From the NCBI GenBank assembly GCA_941918925.1, contig OW799233.1, positions 58,557,841 through 58,621,840 on the forward strand: a DNA stretch of 64,000 nucleotides, read 5' to 3'. The stretch is from Phyto melanocephala. Taxonomy: Eukaryota; Arthropoda; Insecta; Diptera; Rhinophoridae. Within the stretch, counting starts at the first letter, position 1, and every line of letters starts with the position of its first letter. Position numbers and translations under genes: made by a program. The notes below the pieces were generated by a model. That model saw nothing but the letters and a program-made list of their open reading frames with translations. It was not told the DNA's origin and searched no databases. Shown here in pieces: positions 22,177-33,288 of this stretch.

Positions 22177-23684
22177 ATGGTTGGCACGCGTTCAATGAGT
22201 AGAGCTGAAGGAGAAGGTCCTACGAACACGGCGACCACATCCGCCATTACACTGACAACAAATACATCTACTACAGCATCAGCCAGTACAGGAGCGATTC
22301 CGAAAAGACCAAATTTTAACCCCAATGCAGGAGCAGCTCAGATTGAAGATGTTGGCTTCTTGGCACCATTATTACCCCACCATTTAGCAGCATTAGTGCT
22401 AGAGGAATTGTTGACGCCTTTCGTCAAAGAGATGAAACTCTAAGACCTAGACAAGCACGCAGTATTCGAAGAGAAGAAGAAAGAGCCTTAACCCACAATG
22501 ATTTGCAAAATTTTGAAGACCGCCTTTTAGACATTGTACCACGTCTAGTTCAGCAAAGTCTTAGCGCGCAAGTACAAACAAACACACACGCGGCGCGATC
22601 TCAAAGCAGCAATTTCGTTTTACCTGATGTTAGACAACCACCACCATCCGTACCTATCGCACCTTTACATCAATTACAGCTTCAGCCATGGCAAAATAAC
22701 TACGCTAATCCGAACCCTAACAATTTTGATGGAAATAATAATTTTAGAGAGGAAATACCTATTTCACATATACAACACCGACAGAGTCACCACACAACTC
22801 CTAATCCCGGATTAAGAATTGACAAATGGGGAATTATGTTCGACGGAACCAACAAAATTACCGGCATTGAAGATTTCGTGTTTCGTGTTGAAACGTTGCA
22901 AGCCGATTTTGGTTGCGATTGGAGAGACGTGTTGAAATCGTTTCATCATCTCTTAAATGGACCAGCCAGGGAATGGTTTTGGGATTATCGTAGGTTTAAC
23001 AACGTATCTAGATGGAGGAATCTGAAAGCTGCGTTAATCACACAATTCCATAGGTATGATAGCGATTTTGACATACAGCGCAAAATTTTAGATCGCCGAC
23101 AGAATAACAATGAAACTTTTGATGATTTTTATAATTCGATAATCAAGCTTAGAAACCAGTTGCGTAGTCCTTTAGGAGAAAGAGACCTCGTCACCATAAT
23201 GAATGGTAACCTCAAAGCGACTATGGCACAATTACTTTTCTCAGTTCAGGTTAACAGTTTAGCTCAATTTGCGAAGGAATGTAGACGTGCCGAAAACCTG
23301 TTGAACAACCAAAGACAATTTAGTGGAAGATACCCTCCTAGAGTGTTACATGCTTATGAAGGCGAACTATGCGAACATTCAGAGTCACCCGAAGTTGACG
23401 CATTAGCTACCCCAAAGAAAATACAGTGCTGGAATTGCAAAAAGAGGGGCCATATATTTATAAATTGTACTGAAGAAAAAAGATCATTATTTTGCTATAA
23501 ATGCGGACGGGAGGACACTGTTACACCGCGATGTCCCAACTGCCAGGGAAACCGTGCAGCGAACGTTTCTCGATCAGGGATAGAGACTCGTTCCGAGAAC
23601 CCGTATCCCAGAACACTTAACTTCAACAACAACAAAACCAATAGTAATAGAATTATTAAAACAACCAAATCTAGTACAGCTTAA
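22177..23684 (+). pseudogene. gag: gag polyprotein with one frameshift
   Basis: The start codon at 22177 opens an 88-codon frame (MVGTRSMSRAEG...). A 1-nt frame change between about 22340 and 22400 moves to the frame that stays open to 23684. A retrotrans_gag-type capsid region spans roughly residues 105-255 of the second frame, with WGIMFDGTNKITGIEDF near its start and PAREWFW inside. A CCHC knuckle (CWNCKKRGHIFINC) begins at residue 309, followed by a variant CYKCG...CPNC knuckle. Gag packages the RNA into particles in the cytoplasm. The frameshift would prevent full-length product from this copy. Confidence 0.8.
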
Positions 23685-23729
23685 AGCCAGTTTAGAAAAA
23701 AATGGAAATCTAGCAAGGCAAGCCATAGT

Positions 23730-24230
23730 AACACACGAACAGGATAATGTAGAATCAGTCCCAGCATCAAAACCACTACACGTAAGACAACAGGAATATA
23801 ACGCAGCGCGGGAACGAATTTTTGGACCATCGAATAGAATCCTTAAGGCGCGTAAGAGATATGACAACAGAAAGAAACTTAGATTGGAAATTTCGGCTAG
23901 CAAGATTTATGAAGGGTAAGATTCTAGGATCTACACAACAATTGAAATCAACGGTCATCCTATTCGAGGCTTACTTGATAGTGGCGCAACAGTCACATGT
24001 CTTGGTAAAAATTGTCTTGACTTCATAGAAAGAGCTAAGTTAGCAATTCATCCATTTAACTCAAAAATAAAGACGGCTGATGGAAGATCGAATGAGATTG
24101 TAGGTAAAGTTAGGGCTGAAGTTAAATTTAATGGTATTAGCAAAGTTACGGATTTTTATCTTACTTCGTTCTATTTGGTATGAACATGATAACACATGCT
24201 TCAGCGTATAAACTTGCTAGGAAATTAGAC
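23730..24230 (+). pseudogene. Retropepsin-like protease remnant
   Basis: Overlaps the gag end in another frame. GLLDSGATVTCLG supplies the aspartic protease active-site motif, and LFGMNMITHA near 24175-24200 corresponds to the ILG-type flap-end motif. A stop lies just upstream of the domain (near 23918) and a frame change is needed near 24175. The protease would cleave the polyprotein in intact relatives. It is followed directly by integrase tail sequence, not reverse transcriptase. Confidence 0.7.
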
Positions 24231-24254
24231 CTTTTGGAGGACTCCGAAAATCGC

Positions 24255-24625
24255 ATTGAGACTCGAGGAGGGTTTTTGGAACTTGTGAGAGATAATGTCC
24301 CGAAAAATCTTCACAAAACTTATGAAGGCAATGCAAAACGTCAACATCCGATGCCGGGAAACCAAGTTTCGGGTTGGTCAGGAAGTGTCCCGCCGCAACT
24401 TTCAGCTGTCGGACTTTTCGAAACAGGTATCAGCGAAGCAAGAAGTTTATTAAATGCAGAATTGCTAGACAAATCGGAAACAACCTGTATGAGATAGAGA
24501 ATATGCAGGGAAAAAGCCAAGGAGTATTCCACGCTAAGGGCATAATCAGAGAAGGACAACAAGTTATGGAATGCCGTAAAGTTGATATTTATCATATTAG
24601 CAAATTATATTTGCTAATATGATAA
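24255..24625 (+). pseudogene. Integrase C-terminal remnant
   Basis: Frames here read VPKNLHKTYEGNAKR and then IARQIGNNLYEIENMQGK and VFHAKGI. This is the pattern found at the C-terminal end of Gypsy integrases, the region after the DDE core that binds DNA. At least one frame change separates the parts. Protease sequence joins it within about 60 bases, so the polymerase, RNase H and integrase core were removed by one deletion. Confidence 0.65.
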
Positions 24626-24639
24626 AGTATCTCCACCCA

Positions 24640-24649
24640 CGTAAGGGGG
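24640..24649 (+). promoter_or_regulatory. Polypurine tract
   Basis: CGTAAGGGGG directly precedes the TG start of the 3-prime LTR, the expected plus-strand primer position. Confidence 0.6.
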
Positions 24650-26705
24650 TGTGTACTGTGTCACCCCGGTGCACACAGTGTAGACACGCAACACAATGGA
24701 AAAAGGTGGCATCTCGTTACTGACAGGAGATTACTGCACTTTATTGCAACCCTAGCTTGTCAAATGTCAAACAGAATTTGGTTTAAAAATGGCAGATGGA
24801 GGAGTTTCCTTCTTTTTGGTTCGTGCAGCGTGGTAGCAAGTGGTCGTCATCGGAAAAAAAAACACCTGCAGTAAGTAAAATAAACTAATATAAAGAGTAA
24901 GACCAGCGTGATAGCGAATGGGAATCCGCCAAAATCTCAACCCATCTAGCGGAGTACCAAGAAGCTTAATCACCGGTGGAAAGACGTAGCTAAGGACAGT
25001 TCTCAGCAAGGTATATGCCGATACACACGCGCTACTGTCAGGGCATCTAGGAGAGACGAAACAACACATTAAGCCAAATAGAAACCACACCAACAAGAAA
25101 AACGAAAAATATCAGCCATCCACCAGTAGACCACAAAAGCTACAACCGCAGCAACAGTCACAACTTTTTTTTCACCACCACAATGATCGACGCATCTACC
25201 GAACTTCCCCCAACATTCCAGCCGTACCCTAAGCAACAATTTAGCCAGCCGACACAAACCATCCTAAAAGCCAGCAAGCAGAACACCAATTAGCATTCGC
25301 TTGTCAACTACCGCTTCATGTCAACATTTGGAACAACAATAGCCATTATTTCAACTATCGCCCAGTAACAGTAAACACAATAGTTTCAGAACACCATAAC
25401 CTCAAACTTGCCGATTCAACTATAGCCCAGTAACAGCCAACACAATAGTTTCAGAACACCATAACCTCAAACTTGCCGATTCAACTATAGCCCAGCCAAC
25501 AGCTACCCACCAACATTAGACAGATCAGGCAGCAGCCAACAACAAACGTTGATGATACAGCACGCCACACACCTCACCGCAAATAGATAAGTACTACCAC
25601 CTTACTCTTATATTTATATTATTCACAATGGATTAGTTTGTCACGGTTATTAACTAGTTAGAAACCTACGATTTAAGATTCAGGTTATAGTTAAGAAAAA
25701 TTTTGACTAGTGTACGTTTTTTGTTCTACGAAATATAAATTATAAATGAGACGAAAACTGACCCAGTGCTTTCACTTGGCCCGGTTCTCGTATATCAATT
25801 TAAATAACTTCCTAAGTAAAACAATTTCAATTAACCAAGAAATTTAAATAATTATATATTCAGAAAATAAACGTGATTGTCTCGGCAGTTTTTAATCGTG
25901 CTATTGATAGAAATAAAACTTTAATTCTTGTAAATTTTGTTACGTGGGAATAAGTGAAAATTTTCGATACTTAAAAAATAAAATCTTAGAATTATAATTA
26001 GATTTAACAAAAAGGGGTTAGAAACCAATATATGTACATATGTATGCAACGCTTTGCGTTGAAAACTGAAGTTTAATTACACACTTAGCTGAGTAGAGCT
26101 AAATGATAATAAATTAATAAATCCATTGTTATTAACTGTAAATTTTGTTAGTTATAAAAAGAAAAGAAAGAAAATATTGTAAACCGAACGTTCGAACGTA
26201 GGGTACGATAGGGTAAATTTAGTTAAGATTATACGTTAAAATCGGAAATTCATTTGTTTATGAAATAAAATGAGAAAAGAACATATGATTGATTAGATTT
26301 GAAATGAACATGAAAATGTAAGGAAATTAATTGATCAAGGAGGTAAGTCAGAGGTGGTGGGTGACACAGTCTGGGGTATTCTTAACACCGTTTCGCACCC
26401 AGGATATCACGGTCAGGGGAGGGATATGAGAGGGCAGGGACATCTACGCCCATGGTGAGTGACATGCTACTTCAGCACTGGTACAAAATTTTTAACGTCA
26501 GTCTTGTGTTCGGTCCGCGACGAACCGCCACCCAAGCCTTAGCCGTGCAGTAATGACAAGATGCCAGTGCACGGTACTGACGCAAAGACAATTTGAGACA
26601 TCGACGACTTAGGGGTTCAGTGACAGTTTCGATGTCCCACTGGATAAATACTTTTTTTAGAGAACAACGAAGAAAACGTCCGGTTTTCAAATACGAAACA
26701 TGACA
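24650..26705 (+). repeat. 3-prime LTR
   Basis: A near-copy of 18763-20795. Differences include a 37-bp extra segment (CCCTAGCTTGTCAAATGTCA block, about 24750-24786), loss of AAAC near 25887 and a shorter AATTAATTTAATTA tract near 26105. It ends GAAACATGACA. Confidence 0.9.
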
Positions 26706-27365
26706 TTTGTTATAAAGATCCTTAGCTTACATTTAAAAAACTGTATAAATAGATTATATATTTTATATTATTATTAGTTATAATTTAAATATATATGTTT
26801 CTGATATCTTCTATGGTTAAACAAATATAACTTTTTATAAAAGTAAAGAAAAGAATATTGATATGCATAAAACCAAAAGCTGTAATATTTTTGGAAAGTA
26901 GCGATTATTGTAGCATATAACGATGGTAAAAAATGGGAAACTATTATATGAAGACATCAACAAGCTATTTGCATGCGTATCTACCAGCCTTATTGCTCGT
27001 CGGAGGGGAGGTTCGTTGCTTGTTGTGGCTAACCACCTTTGCTACAATAAAATAATAATATTTATGCATGCAAAACCCTAAAGAAGTGTGATACAAGAAG
27101 ACTAGATTATATTAACAAATGTGTTTAATGCCGAAATGAATTTGGATAAGTTAATTAATATATGGTCTAATTATAATATGGTCTAAAAAAAACTTTATTA
27201 CGAAACAAATTTAGAAAATTAGAAGAAAATAAGAAAATTACTTAAAAATTTTATTATTCCTTGCTGTGCAATAGTTTTTTTTTCCTCCTTTATTTTTTAA
27301 ATTAAAACTAATCTAGAAGAAATCAACTTAAAACTTGTCTAACCTGCAGGCAACTTCAGAAGATA
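26706..27365. other. Intergenic, nothing recognised
   Basis: AT-rich non-coding DNA between the retrotransposon and a family A repeat. Confidence 0.3.
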
Positions 27366-28106
27366 AACAAGTAACAGTGCTATATTCGGCCGTGCCGAAT
27401 CTTATATACCCTTCACAACGTGTAGTCATGCAATAACAATTGTTTGTATCACCATTCATCCCATATAAAATACGTGCATACGTACACGTTAGAATAAATG
27501 TGGCATCGAATCCCAGCTGAGCCAAAAAAATTTTATTTTATTTTATTTAATATATTATTTATATTTTATTATTTTTTTTTATATTTTTTTAAAATTTTTT
27601 CAAAAAATTTTTTTAGAAAAATTTGTAAAAAATTTTTTTAAATTTTTTTTTAAATTTTTTTAAAATTTTTTTTTTGTAGTTTTTTTTATTATTTTTTTCT
27701 TATTTTTAATATTTTTTTTTTTTGTAATTTTTTTTGTTTGGTATGTTTTTTACATGTATCTATGTATGTATGTTGTTGTTGTAATTGTGAAAAAAAAACG
27801 AGGTGGTCGTGGTTTTTTGCTCATATCTCAGGAAGTTATGGGGCGATTGTGCTGAATTTCAATAGCGATTCATTCCTGGATATTTCCAAGAGATTGATAC
27901 CATATACAGATCTGAGGAACATATAGTTGCTTCTAAAAGTTGATTTCAACCAACACACGGACAGACGGTCAGGGCTTAATCGACTCCTCTATTCATAAGC
28001 TTTCAGAAAATATATACTTTATGGGGTCGGAAATGAAAATTGTAGAAATTACAAACGGAATGACAAAGCTATATATACCCTTGTACACCACAGGTGAAGG
28101 GTATAA
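27366..28106 (+). repeat. Dispersed repeat family A, near-complete copy
   Basis: Same order of blocks as 5236-5953: CAAGTAACAGTGC head, CCCAGCTGAGCC, T-rich block (27530-27740), GAGGTGGTCGTGG, GGACAGACGG, TTATGGGGTCGGAAATG, and an ACCACAGGTGAAGGGTATA tail. Confidence 0.75.
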
Positions 28107-29433
28107 TAAAAAATCAAGCACTCTGCATCCATAAATATAGCTTAGCCAGCACCCGCTATTTAGCGGTTTGGAAATTTTAACGTTTTCGTTCCAAACAAAC
28201 AAATATAAAAAAGAAAAAAATATAGGTAAATGTCAAGTTGCCGATAAGTGTGAAGCAAAGTCTCGTGGATAACAATAGATGACGCTGCACTCAGGCAAAC
28301 ATTTCCGTTAATAAAAAAAATCAAATGTTTATATTGAAAATTAAAAACAAATAATTAACTAAAATCAAAAAAAAAATCATTATATTATTTTTTTTTTTAT
28401 TAACACATTCATTCAAAACCTATAAATCTCGCACAGTGGGACTAAAACGCATAAAGCGGCACATTTTCCTTGATAAAAAATTTTCCACCCAGAATATTGC
28501 AGAGAAGAACAAACAAAAAAAAAAAATAATTTAAACTTTAACGAATCATTCTCAAGCGACACTACATTATATTACCAACTGTGAAGTTAAAGTTACTACT
28601 TTGACTTAAAATTTATTATTAATAATAATATTATATGGAAACTTATTTTAGGCCTAAAGGTTCTTATAACGAAATTTATAATTTTATAAAATAAATAATA
28701 TCGAAAATTTTAAATTTTAAACTTTACGCATATTCTTAAAAATCAACCGTTTTTCCTGTTTGATGTTTTTTGAATCTTAAAGTTGACAACACTTGTGATA
28801 TAATAAAACCTCTCACTTCACGATGAGAAGTAGATTTTTATACATAAAAAGCAGGGATGGAAAGGTTAATATCTAACTTTGAATACAATTTATGGTTACA
28901 GTTATTCACACTCTCAAATCTCATTCGATTTCAAAATAAAGTTTGAAAAATTTTTTCAATGAATGTTCCATTATGTGGTCCAGAACATAAAAGCATTTAC
29001 AGGTTTTTTCTGGCATTAATTTATTTGGGTCAGCTAGATTGTCATCACTACCTGTATAAGAGCACCCTTCTTAATGTTGGATTTTCCTTGGAAATTTGTG
29101 TTTCTTTTTCAATAATTAATTTCAAGATTCTTATAGATTTTTTCCTAACAAAAATCAATGTAAATACATACGTAATTATTAAATCAAAATAAAAAGTACA
29201 TTGTTAAATATCTATTGCCAGTATCAATTCAACTTAATTTTCACTTTTATTTTCTTTAATTTTTACTTACCTTTTTCTGCTTTTATATCAAAATAATTTC
29301 TTTTAAGTTGATAAGCCATAAAAATTTCAGCTATAACAGTTGCGTTTCTTAATACTAAAAATAAATAATAAATACCTATAAGTAGATTTATTTTTATTAA
29401 AAAAAACATTTTATTATTATGTGTTAGCTCATT
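28107..29433. other. Intergenic, no gene recognised
   Basis: AT-rich. A 77-codon plus frame at 28959-29192 is hydrophobic, matches nothing I know, and is not called. Confidence 0.3.
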
Positions 29434-29600
29434 GCTTGTTTAAATATATACAGGGGGAATATCGAAGCAGACCACTACTATCACGGGTCCCTTTTCGACC
29501 CCCTTCGCTCCTCAGTGATTTCGTGTCTACCGATCAGTATACCTTCAATCACTGAGTCCCGGGCCACAACCGCCGTTTGCTCTGGACTAGAAAAACGATT

Positions 29601-30614
29601 TCACACTGCCGACTGGTGATTGTCGACAATCCTCATCACACAGTCCTTTGTAATCGCCAGCATCTCCTTAAGACTAAGGTCCCCCATCGCACTCACACCC
29701 AACGTGTGCTTGCCTGTGATCCTCAATCTTACGCTCGCCAACGCCGGACACTCGCATACCACATGCGCTGCCGTCTCGGCACCCTCCAGGCACATTCTAC
29801 AAATATCATCATCCACGATCCGCATCCTCTTCAGATGATATTTGAAGTTACCATGTCCTGTAATCAACGCAGTGATCCAGCTCATCATACTCCGATTAAA
29901 ACCGAGTATCTTCACTGCACCCCTGCCAAGTGGCTCCCTGAGCACCATACGAGCCTGTCTACACGTGGTTCCCTCCGTCCACCTTCGCAAGTTCACAGAG
30001 TTCACCCATTGAAAGATCCTCGCCCGCACTAACCCATTGCCCAGAGCAGTTCTGGGTTCCGGTCCGCAGAATGCAGCCTCAGACCCCTTCTTCGCAAGTT
30101 CGTCAGCAGCCTCATTCCCAGCTATGCCCACGTGTCCCTTAACCCACATCAGCGTTACCTAATTTGTAGAGGCACACCTATTGAGCTTCAGAACACACTC
30201 AAGCACCAAGGAGGAGTTCACATCCATCCGCTGCATACGTTTTATAACCGACTGGTTGTCAAGTGCAATAAGAATTTTCCTCCCATACACTCGACATTCC
30301 AATAGGTGGTCCAACGCGTGCAGCAAACCAAGCATTTCTGCCTGATAGACCGACACGTACTCCCCCAGACTCAGGGTGCAGGATAAGTCCAACTCAGATG
30401 AGTACACACCAGCACCTGCCCTTCCGTCCATAAAGGACCCATCAGTAAAGATACTGATGTCATTCTCTATCCATCCGCTATGAGCGTGTGATGTAGCCTT
30501 TCGACCACTTTCACCCGACTCATGCGCTCCATCGGCATCTGAGTCTCTCTTTATCCATGAGGTCCAGGATTCTCCTATGCCCCAAAACCGATCCAAAGCG
30601 ATACCACATGCCAT
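29601..30614 (-). pseudogene. LINE RNase H domain and C-terminus
   Basis: A one-base frame change separates it from the reverse transcriptase. SIFTDGS, YQAEMLGL and ALDNQSV supply the first three acidic positions of RNase HI. WVKGHVGIAGNEAADELAK supplies the His and final Asp. An in-frame TAG at 30159-30161 interrupts the domain between these halves. A Cys-His patch (CRMCLEGAETAAHVVCEC) follows. RNase H is the clade-diagnostic domain here. Confidence 0.85.
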
Positions 30615-32157
30615 CGCTTCGCATCCGAATCGCCGATCTTGCTGCCGTCTCCCTCACAAATAAGTCCAACGGCAGCAGTCCCAGCATTGCCTCCATCGCC
30701 TGCGTTGGTGTGGTACGTATCGCGCCACATATACCAATGCAAGCAATCCTTTGAACCCCGTCCAACTTCCGCCTAACCGTCGCCTGAGAGGCCTTCGGCC
30801 ACCAGACAACAGATGCGTAAGTGATCGTCGGTCTCACCACCACTGTGTAAACCCAGTGTGCAGCCTTAGGTGAGATTCCCCACTTCCGACCGCAAACCCG
30901 TTTACACTGATGCAGAATCCTCTTTGCCTTCTGTACCCTTGTCTCAACATAATCATTCCAGGTTAGTTTCATATCCAGCGTTACCCCCAGATATTTCACC
31001 TTCCTGGACACATTGATCTCAGTCCCAAAAAGCATTATGGATTCAATCTCTATGCCCTTTCTTCTCCGCGTGAAGAGCATAGCATCCGACTTGCCAGCAT
31101 TTATGGTTAGTCCCTGTTCACAACACCATTCCTCGGTTACTCTGAGCGCCCGTCTCATGCAACCTAAAATGGTCTCCATGAACTTACCACCAACCATAGT
31201 TGCCACATCATCCGCATACCCTACCGTATGTATGCCCATTACCTCCAGTCTTCTGAGAAGGCTGTCCACAGTTATGTTCCACAGCAGAGGTGATAAGACC
31301 CCTCCTTGCGGACATCCCCTGACCACCCTTCCCCGAATCCTGGTGCTCCCGCTCCTGAGATTCACTGCCCTACATCTGAGCATGGCGCCGATCCACTTTA
31401 CCACAACAGAATCAACCCCTCGCTCATCGAGAGCATTTCCCAGTCTATCAAAAGAGATCCTATCAAAAGCACCTTCTATGTCCATAAATACGGACAAAGC
31501 CAGATCACCATTGAAAATCTCCCTCTCAGCAACCCTCACCAGTTCGTGCAGGGCTGTCTCAGTAGACCTCCCAGCTCTGTAAGCGTGCTGACTCCCACTC
31601 AATGGCCTATCCATCAGCGTGTTCTCCTCCAGGTAGTCAACCAACACCCTTTCCATTGCCTTCAATAGAAAGGATGTAAGACTGATCGGCCTGAACGACT
31701 TAGATTCCGTATAGTCCCTCTTCCCCGGTTTGGGAAGAAAAACCACCCTGGTCTCCCTCCACGCCACCGGAATATACCCTGTCGAAAGACAGGCAACAAA
31801 TATTTCCCTAATCACCACAAGTAGAGTGTTCATACCCCACTGTAGTAATGCAGGAAATATCCCATCCATCCCAGCCGCCTTAAATGGGGCAAAAGACAAA
31901 ATTGCACTTCTAACCCCATTAAGAGTTACTATCCTTTCAGCATCCCTTCGCCTTACCTCACTGGCTCCCCTGTTAACTGGAACCCATGAGTCATTCGAAA
32001 TGAAGCTTCCAGGAAAATGTACCTCCATCAGCGACCGTAATGTCCCCTCAATCGTCTCCGTCATGCCTCCATCGCTCCTGCGAATAAGCCCCATTCTGGA
32101 GACAGGGTCTCTAGACACCATCCTCTGCAGTCTCCCCACTTCAGATGTATCCATCAC
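30520..32157 (-). pseudogene. LINE reverse transcriptase domain
   Basis: 545 codons in the same frame as the endonuclease. RT motifs in order: FRPISLTSFLLK (155-166), SVFMDIEGAFD (222-232) with the first catalytic Asp, GCPQGGVLSPLLW (281-293), GYADDVA (313-319) and KYLGVTLD. The polymerase core looks complete. The end (RCRWSA) is a frameshift product; the true continuation is in another frame and overlaps from 30614. Confidence 0.9.
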
Positions 32158-32175
32158 GCCAGAGCAGAATTCCCT

Positions 32176-33237
32176 TCACGTACTTCGTTTCCGAAGACGT
32201 ATAGTCCTCTTCAGCTCCTTCTTCTTCGCCTTATACTCGTCCCATAAGTCAGGATTCCTCCCCCTCATGTAACGATTAAAGGCCCTCCTCGTGTCCCTCT
32301 TCATGGATTCCAATTCACTACTCCACCATGGAGTAGAATCCTTTTCATCCACTACCGTGAGAGGACACGCATTCTCGAAGGCAAGTCCGACAGTAGAGTT
32401 TACCCTCTCCACCGTCCGCTCAATATCCTCCGTATTCCGAAGTGCCCGGTGTGGAACACTCCCCGAAAGTCCCGAGAGGCACTCCTCGTACTTAGTGCGA
32501 TCCGTATCCCTCGGTACCCTGATACGCCTACGCGCCTTTCTCCGCCTCCTACCATACAGAATCTCAAACTGGATAGCCCTGTGGTCAGACATGGTCAATC
32601 TGTCCACCACTCTCCAATCCCCAACTCTATCCAGCATTCCAACAGAGCATAAGGTTATGTCGATTACCTCCGCCCTACGTGCATCCACGAAGGTGGGCTC
32701 GACACCCCTGTTCAGGACCAGCAGGTCATGACACTCCACAAACTCCAGCAATTGCTGTCCCCTGTGGTTATCGTCCGTACTGCCCCATACAGTACTGTGT
32801 GAATTAGCATCACAGCCCAAAACAAGAGGCATACCTCTCAACCTACAGAACTCCACCAGATTCCTAACCTCCTCCGAAGGATGGGAGTCCGGTGTGTCAT
32901 TGGGTAGGTAAGCCGACGCCACCAGAAACGATCCCGAACCCGCGCCTATCATCACAACCGTAAGATCCGGCGAACAGAGATGCGTCATCGGCACAGCACA
33001 CACACCGTGACGCACCAGGATACATGTCCCCAACCTCCCCCCCGTCTGTGAGTGAAACAGACTGGCGGTCTGACGAGACAGGCCCATGATGTTATCCCTA
33101 ACAATCCATGGTTCCTGTAGTAAAGCTATATCCAACCCATCCTCCACAAAACATCGCATCATCACCGCCGAAGCCGCTCTGCTATGATGCAGATTAAGCT
33201 GGTATACACTCAGAGTTTCCCGGTATGGGCCCACCAC
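32176..33237 (-). pseudogene. LINE apurinic-type endonuclease domain
   Basis: 353 codons. Exonuclease-endonuclease-phosphatase motifs are visible: YQLNLHHSR near the start, LLQEPW with the catalytic Glu at residue 42, GCDANSHS at 141-148, and the terminal SDHR motif at 217-220. This domain nicks target DNA for target-primed reverse transcription. It ends at an in-frame TGA (32176-32178). The reverse transcriptase continues in the same frame immediately after, so one nonsense change splits a single ORF2. Confidence 0.85.
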
Positions 33238-33288
33238 CTTCCCTGATAGACTCCTAGAGGCGTCTACCCCCGCACCGCTTGTTTAAAT

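Larger units (their letters stand above)
18763..26705 (+). mobile_element. Ty3/Gypsy-type LTR retrotransposon, internally deleted
   Basis: Two direct LTRs of about 2.03 and 2.06 kb flank, in order, a tRNA-Lys-type primer site, a long leader, gag, a protease remnant, an integrase C-terminus and a polypurine tract. The reverse transcriptase, RNase H and most of integrase are missing. The flanks (CTTA left, TTTG right) do not form a target duplication. Long LTRs plus a Lys-type primer site recall the Osvaldo/Ulysses group; that placement is inference. Confidence 0.85.
29446..33276 (-). mobile_element. LOA/Bilbo-like LINE, 5-prime truncated, 12-bp TSD
   Basis: A minus-strand non-LTR retrotransposon with endonuclease, reverse transcriptase and RNase H. 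The 12-bp word GCTTGTTTAAAT directly flanks it on both sides (29434-29445 and 33277-33288), defining a 3831-bp insertion. The 3-prime end on the minus strand is CCCCCTGTATAT, without poly(A). No ORF1 is present; sequence begins a few tens of bases before the endonuclease, consistent with 5-prime truncation. GC content is far above the flanks. The combination of an FRPISLTSFLLK motif and an RNase H domain points to the LOA clade. Confidence 0.85.

Noticed and set aside
28959..29192. 77-codon hydrophobic frame
   Set aside because: No motif, no splice or context support, AT-rich surroundings.
29577..30032. 151-codon plus-strand frame
   Set aside because: Antisense to the LINE RNase H region.
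31013..31582. 189-codon plus-strand frame
   Set aside because: Antisense to the LINE reverse transcriptase; open only because of GC-rich codon structure on the other strand.
32291..32731. 146-codon plus-strand frame
   Set aside because: Antisense shadow of the LINE endonuclease.
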